DNA from: Mycobacteriales bacterium | GTDB taxonomy: Bacteria > Actinomycetota > Actinomycetes > Mycobacteriales > CADCTP01 | Direction: 5' to 3' | Length of the DNA: 64,000 bases | Assembly (NCBI GenBank): GCA_035995165.1 | Contig: DASYKU010000048.1 | Span: forward strand, 81,782-145,781 | In this document: piece after piece, positions 18,872-26,093 of the stretch | Numbering within the stretch: position 1 is the first letter of the stretch | Layout of the letters: every line of letters starts with the position of its first letter | The notes under the pieces: generated by a model | Told to the model about the DNA's origin: nothing | The model's input: only the letters and a program-made list of their open reading frames with translations | The model's database searches: none | Position numbers and translations under genes: made by a program

Positions 18872-19770
18872 CGGTACCCGCTCCCCCCGTGTGGTGGCCA
18901 TGTCCGGGAGGAGCACATGGCTATGCGCTCCCTTTAGGCGGACTTGGCTAAAAAGCACCGTGGTGGAGGCAGACTTGAGCCGCCAGACCTAGATTGGGGG
19001 GTCTAAACCACCCAAATTTCGGGGTACCCATGAGTGCGTGTTGACGCGAACGGGTGAATCTCAGCCGCCCGCCCACAGGGCTCACCAAAAAGCCTTCGAG
19101 TGCGCAATCCGGCATAACGGGTGTCGGGCTGAGCCGCGTAACCGCTGGGCGCCCGCACGCCGCCGCGATCATGCTGCGCCGCGTGGCGTACGGGCGTCCG
19201 CTCGCCCGCGCACGCAACGGCGTCGGCCAGAGCGGGAAGAGGCCATTCCCTTGACGACGAGACCGGATCCCGAGGGCCGGCACGACGAACGGAACTGACC
19301 ACCGGCAGGGCCGTCGTCCAGCCCGGCCGCAGCCGCTGGGCCCGGGCCAGCAGACCCCGCGACCGGATCAGCAGGAGCCCGATCCCGGCAGCAGCAGCCT
19401 GGGCCCGTCCCCGCCGCACTCCACCTCGATCACGGGCCCCACTGGTTCCACCTACCTGGTCTCCCCGCCACACGTCCACATCACCTGCGCGGACGTCACG
19501 TACGCAATCCGCGCACTGGAGCTGGCCTCTTCCCAGGTGGTGGACAAGCGCCGGCAACGCCGGGCCGACGCGTACTACTTGGAGTGGTACCTACCACTCC
19601 GAGTAGTACGCGTCCCGACGAACCACGTCACTGGGCCGGCCGAGGGTGAGTGGTGCGGAAGGATCGGGGCGTGCCGGAGGCGACGCTGTCGGACCTGGTC
19701 GGGGCCGCGCAGGTGCTGAGTCTTTGTCCGCTGCCGTAGTCGCGACTCCGGTCCGGACGGGGTGGCTGGG
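18872..19770. other. 0.9-kb intergenic gap between two secreted-protein genes
   Basis: No convincing gene was found. The part next to the FN3 gene (to about 19100) should carry its promoter and 5' leader. It has a local drop in GC around 18995-19025 and a small AGACC/GGTCT hairpin at 18985-19004, but no riboswitch that could be recognised. From 19257 a plus-strand frame without a start until GTG 19537 reads in a semi-coding way (HITCADVTYAIRALELASSQ) and may be a decayed gene. The 48-bp palindrome lies inside this frame. The rest looks non-coding. Confidence 0.5.
19567..19614. repeat. 48-bp near-perfect palindrome
   Basis: Two 23-base arms, 19567-19589 and 19592-19614, pair with a single T/C mismatch around a 2-base CC centre. 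It lies 157 bases beyond the stop of the minus-strand GH30 gene. It could be a factor-independent terminator for that gene, a cruciform-forming site or a mobile-element scar. No transposase or second copy was seen in the window. Confidence 0.85.
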
Positions 19771-21687
19771 TCAGCTGTAGAGGCGGGTGTCGGCGACGGA
19801 CCACCAGCTGTCGGAGGTGCCGGTGGAGACGACGCGGAGGTAGCGGGCTCGGGTTCGGGGGACGTCGATGGTGGTGAGCTGGCCGGTGCCCGTTGCGCTG
19901 GCGAGGGTCCGCCAGTGGGTCGCGTCGTCGCCGGCCTGCAGCGTGAAGGAGCGGGCGAAGTCGCCGGTGCTGGCGCCGGTGTCGAGGACGACCCGGCGGA
20001 AGGTCTCCCGCCGGCCGAGGTCGAGCTGGATCTGCTGCCCCGGGACCTGGGCGGTGCCGGTGGTCCACCGGGTCGAGGCGTCGTCGTCGACCGCGTTCTG
20101 GGCCGGCTCCCCCGCCGGCGTCGCCGTCGCGGTCGTTCCGGTCGCCGGGAGCAGGTGGTCGCCCGGAGCGCCGCCGCGCGGCCAGGTGAACGTCGCGAGC
20201 GCACCACCGGGCAGCGTGTAGTCGAACGACCGGCCGCCGACGGCGACCGCGAACGTCCGCGGGTCGTCGTTCTCGTTGTGTACGACCAGCGCGGTCGAGC
20301 CGTCCGGGTTGCGGAACGCGACGTCCATGATCTGGCCGTTCCAGCCGGTCGTCCCGAAGGACGTGCTGGCGATCCGCACCGCGCCCGGCTTCACGAACTT
20401 GGAGAGGTGGCCGATCGTGTAGTACTCCGCGTTGGTGGTGACGGAGCCGTCGGCCTGCAGCGTCAACACCCCGGTGCAGGTGTCGCAGCCGCCGTTGTGC
20501 GGACCGCCGGTCGAGTCGAGCGCGATGTTCCAGGCGATCGCGGTCTTGGCCCAGTTGCGGGTCGTGCCGATGGTGATGTTGCGGGCGTGGAAGGTCAGCG
20601 TGTCCCGGAAGAACTGGGCCGGCGGGTCGTCCGGGCCGTGCGAACCGGAGCACTCGGTGAACCAGATCCCCTTGTCCGGATGGGCATCGTGCAGCGCGGT
20701 CTGCGCGCTCGGGTCGCCGGAGTAGCAGTGGTACGCGGTGCCGGCCACCCAGCGCGCGGCCGGGCTGTCGAGCACCTCGTACGGATAGTCGGTCTCGGGG
20801 CTCTCGCCCGGCGGCGTGTTGGCGATGTCGTCGGGGTGGGTCGACCAGTTGTGGTCGTAGGCCAGGATCTTCGTCCGCAGACCGGCCGCCCGCAGCGCCG
20901 GCCCGACCGCCTCGATGAGCGCGACCTCCTGCCGCACCGGCATGTCGGTGCCCGGGTACGCGTTCGGCTTCCGGTTCTGCGGCTCGTTCTGCAGGGTCAG
21001 GTAGTCGACCGGGACGCCGGCGGCGCGATAGGCCTGGACGTACTTCACGAAGTACCGCGCGTACGCCGCGTAGACCCGGGGATCGTCCTTCAGCCGCCCG
21101 CCGATGAGCGAGTCGGTGGTCTTCATCCAGGCCGGCGGGCTCCACGGGGTGGCGATCACGGTCAGCCGCGGGTTCAGTGCCCTGGCCCGGCGCAGCAGCG
21201 GCAGGATCTGGGCCTGGTCGTGGGCGACGCTGAAGTGCCGCAGCGCGAAGTCGGTCTGCCCCGCGGGCACGTCGTCGTACGTGTAGTGCGGGTCGTCGGT
21301 GAAGTCGGAGGACCCGATCGGCTGGCGGAGCGCGCTGATGCCGATCCCCCGGTCCGGATCGAACAGGCTGCGCATCGCCTGGTCCCGCGCGGCCGGGGCG
21401 AGCCGGTAGAGCACGGCCGCGGACGAGTCGGTGATCGACGCCCCGAACCCGTCCACGGTCTGGTATGTCCGGCTGGGATCGACCGTGATCGTCAGCTCGT
21501 CGCTCGGCCCGGTCGTGAACGGGACCGTGCCGCGGTCGTGCAGCAGTTCGGCCTGGTCGGGCGTGGTGACCCAGACCCGTGCGGCCGGAGCACCGCCGTG
21601 GTCGGCGTTCGCGGAGACGGCCGGGGCGACCGCCACGACGAGCGCGGCGACGGCAGCCGGGACGAGGACGAAGCGACGTTGCTTCAT
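19771..21687 (-). CDS. Secreted GH30-family glycosidase with C-terminal F5/8 (CBM32-like) domain
   Basis: A 638-residue exported enzyme. The start at ATG 21687 gives a signal peptide (MKQRRFVLVPAAVAALVVAV, then ASAN). The catalytic barrel matches glucosylceramidase-type GH30. The acid/base is Glu235 in TLQNEPQNRKP and the nucleophile is Glu345 in WFTECSGSHG, with VDGFGASITDSSA near the N-terminus. A beta-sandwich segment follows. The last about 140 residues form a discoidin/F5-8 type C domain (AVDDDASTRWTTGT ... YLRVVSTG) that likely binds carbohydrate. Substrate could be beta-glucosides, beta-1,6-glucan or beta-xylosides. The 193-codon upstream extension is an overlap shadow. It is monocistronic and divergent from the SWIM operon. 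Confidence 0.92.
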   Translation of the reverse strand: MKQRRFVLVPAAVAALVVAVAPAVSANADHGGAPAARVWVTTPDQAELLHDRGTVPFTTGPSDELTITVDPSRTYQTVDGFGASITDSSAAVLYRLAPAARDQAMRSLFDPDRGIGISALRQPIGSSDFTDDPHYTYDDVPAGQTDFALRHFSVAHDQAQILPLLRRARALNPRLTVIATPWSPPAWMKTTDSLIGGRLKDDPRVYAAYARYFVKYVQAYRAAGVPVDYLTLQNEPQNRKPNAYPGTDMPVRQEVALIEAVGPALRAAGLRTKILAYDHNWSTHPDDIANTPPGESPETDYPYEVLDSPAARWVAGTAYHCYSGDPSAQTALHDAHPDKGIWFTECSGSHGPDDPPAQFFRDTLTFHARNITIGTTRNWAKTAIAWNIALDSTGGPHNGGCDTCTGVLTLQADGSVTTNAEYYTIGHLSKFVKPGAVRIASTSFGTTGWNGQIMDVAFRNPDGSTALVVHNENDDPRTFAVAVGGRSFDYTLPGGALATFTWPRGGAPGDHLLPATGTTATATPAGEPAQNAVDDDASTRWTTGTAQVPGQQIQLDLGRRETFRRVVLDTGASTGDFARSFTLQAGDDATHWRTLASATGTGQLTTIDVPRTRARYLRVVSTGTSDSWWSVADTRLYS

Positions 21688-21940
21688 GAACAGCCCTTCG
21701 GTCAAGAAAGGGGCACGAGACACCCGGCTCTTACCCAGCCGGGCTGCCGACCACCCCCGGTCGGCGACCACCTCCGTCGCCGACCACCCGCCGGGTGCCC
21801 GTTCGGAAGCCGGACACTGCCCGTCCGCGACGACGTCGGCCACAGCGGCTCGCTCACCTCGAACGCGACCTGGGAGCGGTTCAAGATCGGTCCGGCGGGG
21901 TGTCGTCCCCGCCGGGCCGCGTGCCGTATACGGTTTTTGA

Positions 21941-23251
21941 GTGCCTATCGCCTGGACCGCCGACCAGGTGCTGGCGCTCGCGCCGGACGCCGGGTCGATC
22001 GCGGCCGGCCGGAAGCTGTCCGGGCCGGGACCGTGGTCCGGGACCGGGACGCGGGAGGACGCCGCGGTCTGGGGCGAATGCGCGGGCAGTGGCAAGCACC
22101 CGTACCGGACCGTGGTCGACCTGGGCGGGCCGGCGTACCGGTGCTCGTGCCCGTCGCGGAAGTTTCCCTGCAAGCACGCGCTGGGGCTGCTGCTGCTCTG
22201 GTCGGCCGGGCAGGTCCGGCCGGGGACGCCGCCGGAGTGGGCCGGGACGTGGTTGGCCGAGCGGGCCACCCGGCCGCCGGCCGCCGCCCAGTCCGGCGTC
22301 TCCGACCCCGCGGCCGCGCGGAAGCGGGTCGAGCGCCGGGGCGAGCGGGTCGCGGCCGGGGTGGACGAGCTGGACCGGTGGCTGCTGGACCAGGTCCGCG
22401 GCGGTCTGGCCGCGCTGCAGCAGGGCGGCTACTCCTACGTCGAGCCGATGGCGGCCCGGATGGTCGACGCGCAGGCGCCGGGGCTGGCGAGCGCGCTGCG
22501 GCGGCTGCCCGGGGCCGGCGCCGGGCAGCCCGACCGCAGCGGGCCCTTGCTCGAGGGGCTCGCGCTGCTCCGGCTCGCCGTGACCGCGCACCGTGGGCTC
22601 GACCGGCTGCCGCCGTCGCTCGCGGCGTGCGTCCGGCGCGAGGTCGGCTACCCGATCGCCAAGGACGACGTGCTCGCCGGACCGCCCGTCGCCGACCGCT
22701 GGCAGGTGGTCGGGCGCCGGGACGACGAGCAGGAACGGCTGACCGTGCGGCGGGTCTGGCTGCGCGGGGAGCGGACCGGCCGGCCGGCGCTGGTGCTCTC
22801 CTTCGCCGGGGCCGGCCAGCAGCTGGACGCGTCGTTGGCGGCCGGCCTGACCGTGGACGCCGACCTGCACTTCTACCCCGGTACGGCGCCGCTGCGGGCG
22901 CTCGTCGGGACCCGCCGGGGTGCTCCGGAGCCGATCGGGACATTGCGCGGCGGGAGCCTGCAGGACGCGGCGGCGGCGTACGCGGCGGCCGTGGCGGCGG
23001 ACCCGTGGACGTACTCGTGGCCGGTCGTGGTGGGTGGGCTCACGCCGGTGCCCGGTCCGGTCTGGCAGGCGTACGACGGCGGCGGGCGGCGGGTGCGGCT
23101 GCTCGGCGGGGACGAGCTCTACCGGCTGCTGGCGGTCTCCGGCGGGCACCCGGTCACGGTCGCCGCCGACTACACGCCCGGTGGGCTGCGGCCGGTGTCG
23201 GTGCTGGACGCCGACCCCGGGCGTGCGGCCGGTCAGCTGGTGCTGCTGTGA
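21941..23251 (+). CDS. SWIM zinc-finger protein
   Basis: A 436-residue protein that opens the five-gene cassette. A SWIM finger CxCx6CxH is seen at Cys68, Cys70, Cys77 and His79 (YRCSCPSRKFPCKHAL). The preceding ECAGSGKHPYRTVVDL segment is typical of actinobacterial SWIM proteins. The remaining 350 residues are rich in Ala/Leu/Arg without a recognised enzyme domain. SWIM fingers bind DNA or proteins. The start is GTG 21941, the first codon of a frame whose N-terminus (PIAWTADQVLALAPD) looks genuine. The stop overlaps the next gene (GTGA), so the whole group is translationally coupled. Confidence 0.88.
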   Translation: MPIAWTADQVLALAPDAGSIAAGRKLSGPGPWSGTGTREDAAVWGECAGSGKHPYRTVVDLGGPAYRCSCPSRKFPCKHALGLLLLWSAGQVRPGTPPEWAGTWLAERATRPPAAAQSGVSDPAAARKRVERRGERVAAGVDELDRWLLDQVRGGLAALQQGGYSYVEPMAARMVDAQAPGLASALRRLPGAGAGQPDRSGPLLEGLALLRLAVTAHRGLDRLPPSLAACVRREVGYPIAKDDVLAGPPVADRWQVVGRRDDEQERLTVRRVWLRGERTGRPALVLSFAGAGQQLDASLAAGLTVDADLHFYPGTAPLRALVGTRRGAPEPIGTLRGGSLQDAAAAYAAAVAADPWTYSWPVVVGGLTPVPGPVWQAYDGGGRRVRLLGGDELYRLLAVSGGHPVTVAADYTPGGLRPVSVLDADPGRAAGQLVLL

Positions 23252-24999
23252 CCAGCTGGGCCGATCTCAGCGCGGCCGCGCTCCTCGGCACCGCTCGCCG
23301 CGACGTCGACGTCACCGCCCTTCCCGGCCCCCTCGGCACCGCCGCCGCGCGCCTCACGCCGGTGAACGCCGACGATGCCGCGGTCCCGTCCCCGGGCGGC
23401 GCGGGACCGTCTGCGGACGGTACGGCCGGGGCGGGTGGCGGGGTGGTCCGGAGCGCGGCCGGGGATCCGGCGGCGCGGTTGCTGGATGCGGCGGCGTTGG
23501 CTACGCCGTATCGGCGGGCGGGGATGCGACCGGGGGTGGCTCCGGTCGAGAGTGGGCCGGCGGCCGGGCCGGAGACGGCGCGGCTGGTGCGGCCGGCCGG
23601 GGCTGCGCACCTCGGGCGGGTGCTCGGGGGCAACCAGGACCTGCTGGTGGAGTGGGCCGGCGCCGCGGCCGCCGGTCGCTGGCGACCGCCGGCCGACCTG
23701 CTGCCCGCGCTGCTGGACGCGGCCGCCCGCGACGGGGCGGCCGCGGCGGCGGTGGTTCCGGTCCTCGGCGTCCGCGGGCGCTGGCTGGCCGCCGCCCGCC
23801 CCGACTGGGCGCAGGCGATCACCATCGCCGACCCCTCGACCCTCGCCACCCCGAACGCGACTCCACCGACGGCCCCGAGCCCTACCGCGACCCCGAACCC
23901 GGGCGCGATTCCGGGGCCGGGCCCGACCCCAGGCCCGGGCGCGATTCCGGGGCCGGCTCCGGGGCCGGGGGCGACTCCAGGCCCGGCGACGGCTCCTGCG
24001 GGATCGGGGCCGGCGGAGGTCGATGAGGTGTGGGAGCACGGGGAGCGGGCGGAACGGCGCGACCGGTACGACGTGCTGCGAGCGGCCGACCCCGCGCGCG
24101 CCCGCGCGCTGCTGACCGCGACCTGGGCGAAGGAGACCGGCGAGGACCGGGAGTGGTTCCTCGACCAGATCGGCGTCCGGCCGCAGGACGCGGACGAACC
24201 CCTGCTGGAGACCGCCCTGCGGGACCGGCGCAAGGGCGTCCGGGACCGCGCCGCGGCCACGCTCGGCGTACTCCCCCGCTCCGCCTACGCGGCCCGCATG
24301 TCCGAGCGGGCCCGGGCCGCGGTCTCCGTCGAGCGCCGCCGGCTGCGGACCCGGCTGGTCGTCGCGCCCCCGGAGACCTGCGACGACGCGATGGCCGGCG
24401 ACGCGATCAGCCGTACGCCGCCGGCGGGCATCGGCGCACAGGGCTGGTGGCTGCGGGAGATCGTGTCCGCGACCCCGCTGCCGGTCTGGTCCGCGCTCGG
24501 ACCCCCTGCCCAGCTGCTGGGCTGGGCCGGTGACACCGACTGGCGGGACGTGCTGGTCGGCGGCTGGCAGGACGCCGCGATCCGGCAGCAGGACGCCGGC
24601 TGGGCCGCCGCCCTGCTGGACCGCCGCCCGCCGCAGCGGGACTGGCCGGCGCTCGTCGGCGCGCTGCCGCCGGACCGCCGCGGCCTCGCCGTGGCCCGCC
24701 TGCTGGCCGGCAAGGACACCACACCGTGGCTGCTGTCCGCGGTGCTCACCGTCTGCCCGCCGCCGTGGCCGGACGAGCTCGGCCGGGCCGTGCTGGCCCG
24801 GCTGGTCCGGACCGACGTCGGGCCCCGCGACACCGGCATCCGGGACGCGCTGACCCTGCTGGCCCACCGGCTGCCGCCGCACCGGGCCGCCGCCGTACGC
24901 GACCGGGCCGGGAAGGCCGGCTCGGACTGGGGACCGGCGCTGACCCGCGTCGCCGAGACACTCGAATTCCGTTACGCCATGCTCGAGGAGCTCCGTTGA
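23248..24999 (+). CDS. DUF5691-family protein
   Basis: A 583-residue protein, second in the cassette. It starts at GTG 23248 overlapping the SWIM stop; the enormous frame reaching back to 19762 is a shadow. The fold is not obvious, but helical HEAT-like segments are suggested by the C-terminal half (LLETALRDRRKGVRDRAAAT and DRRGLAVARLL). A Pro/Gly-rich linker with GAIPGPGPTPGPG-type repeats separates the two halves (about residues 205-255). Function is unknown; DUF5691 genes are known to accompany SWIM, MoxR, DUF5682 and vWA genes in actinomycetes. It is probably a scaffold. Confidence 0.82.
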   Translation: MTSWADLSAAALLGTARRDVDVTALPGPLGTAAARLTPVNADDAAVPSPGGAGPSADGTAGAGGGVVRSAAGDPAARLLDAAALATPYRRAGMRPGVAPVESGPAAGPETARLVRPAGAAHLGRVLGGNQDLLVEWAGAAAAGRWRPPADLLPALLDAAARDGAAAAAVVPVLGVRGRWLAAARPDWAQAITIADPSTLATPNATPPTAPSPTATPNPGAIPGPGPTPGPGAIPGPAPGPGATPGPATAPAGSGPAEVDEVWEHGERAERRDRYDVLRAADPARARALLTATWAKETGEDREWFLDQIGVRPQDADEPLLETALRDRRKGVRDRAAATLGVLPRSAYAARMSERARAAVSVERRRLRTRLVVAPPETCDDAMAGDAISRTPPAGIGAQGWWLREIVSATPLPVWSALGPPAQLLGWAGDTDWRDVLVGGWQDAAIRQQDAGWAAALLDRRPPQRDWPALVGALPPDRRGLAVARLLAGKDTTPWLLSAVLTVCPPPWPDELGRAVLARLVRTDVGPRDTGIRDALTLLAHRLPPHRAAAVRDRAGKAGSDWGPALTRVAETLEFRYAMLEELR

Positions 25000-25004
25000 C
25001 ATCG

Positions 25005-26093
25005 ATGACCGCCGACACCGGGCTGCTGCGGCCGCACGCCGAGCAGGCCTTCGCCGCCGAGCTGACCGCGCTGGCCGTCGCCGACGACCGGCCCCGCCCG
25101 CCCGGCTGGCGCATGTCCCCGTCGGCCGTGGTCACCTACCTGCTCGGCGGGAAGGCCGGCGGCACCGAGATCACACCGAAGTACGTCGGACCGCGCCGCC
25201 TGATCGAGGTGGCCGTGGCCACCCTGGCGACCGACCGCGCCCTGCTGCTGCTCGGCGTACCCGGGACCGCGAAGACCTGGGTCAGCGAGCACCTCACCGC
25301 GGCCGTCAGCGGCGACTCGACGCTGCTGGTGCAGGGCACCTCCGGCACCCCCGAGGAGGCCATCCGGTACGGCTGGAACTACGCCCGGCTGCTCGCCGAG
25401 GGCCCGACGCCGGCCGCGCTGGTGCCCTCCCCCGTGATGACCGCGATGCGGGAGGGCCGGATCGCCCGGGTCGAGGAGCTGACCCGGATCCCGAGCGACG
25501 TGCAGGACGCGCTGATCACCGTGCTCAGCGAGAAGACGCTGCCGGTGCCGGAGCTCGGCACCGAGGTGCAGGCCATCAAGGGCTTCACCGTCATCGCCAC
25601 CGCCAACGACCGGGACCGCGGCGTCAACGAGCTGTCCAGCGCGCTGCGGCGGCGGTTCAACACGGTGGTGCTGCCGCTGCCGGCCTCGTTCGAGGACGAG
25701 GTCGACATCGTCACCCGCCGGGTCGAGCAGCTCGGCCGGTCGCTGGAGCTGCCGGACACGCCGGCCGCGCTGGACGAGATCCGCCGGGTGGTCAGCGTGT
25801 TCCGGGAGCTGCGCTCCGGCGCGACCGCGGACGGGCGGACGAAGCTGAAGTCGCCGTCCGGGACGCTGTCCACCGCGGAGGCGATCTCGGTGGTGACGGC
25901 CGGGCGGGCGCTGGCCGCGCACTTCGGCGACGGGGTGCTGCGGCCGGCCGACATCGCCGCCGGCCTCGTCGGCGCGGTGGTCCGGGACCCGGTCGCGGAC
26001 GCGGTGGTCTGGACCGAGTACCTGGAGGTCGTGGTCCGGGAGCGGCGCGGCTGGGGCGAGTTCTACCGCGCCTGCCGCGAGGTCAGCGGGTGA
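25005..26093 (+). CDS. MoxR-type AAA+ ATPase
   Basis: A 362-residue AAA+ ATPase. Walker A is GVPGTAKT with Lys90. Walker B is RVEELTR, with Glu where MoxR proteins usually carry Asp. Sensor 1 lies in VIATANDRD, and an arginine-finger region in LSSALRRRF. MoxR ATPases act as chaperones that remodel or activate partners, typically with a vWA protein that senses metal. The start is put at ATG 25005. An alternative TTG 24996 would overlap the upstream stop and add three residues. It is coupled to DUF5682 by GTGA. Confidence 0.92.
   Translation: MTADTGLLRPHAEQAFAAELTALAVADDRPRPPGWRMSPSAVVTYLLGGKAGGTEITPKYVGPRRLIEVAVATLATDRALLLLGVPGTAKTWVSEHLTAAVSGDSTLLVQGTSGTPEEAIRYGWNYARLLAEGPTPAALVPSPVMTAMREGRIARVEELTRIPSDVQDALITVLSEKTLPVPELGTEVQAIKGFTVIATANDRDRGVNELSSALRRRFNTVVLPLPASFEDEVDIVTRRVEQLGRSLELPDTPAALDEIRRVVSVFRELRSGATADGRTKLKSPSGTLSTAEAISVVTAGRALAAHFGDGVLRPADIAAGLVGAVVRDPVADAVVWTEYLEVVVRERRGWGEFYRACREVSG

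Noticed and set aside
18872..19100. Cyclic-di-GMP or cyclic-di-AMP riboswitch upstream of the FN3 protein
   Set aside because: A GCGGG..ACCGATGG stretch near the start looked like the end of a GEMM element, but the GGCAAAC and ACGCAAAGCC core segments are absent, and no c-di-AMP core was found.
19762..24999. A 1745-residue open frame on the plus strand
   Set aside because: It runs antisense through the GH30 gene and out of frame through the SWIM gene. Only the part from GTG 23248 (DUF5691) has protein-like features and a coupled start.
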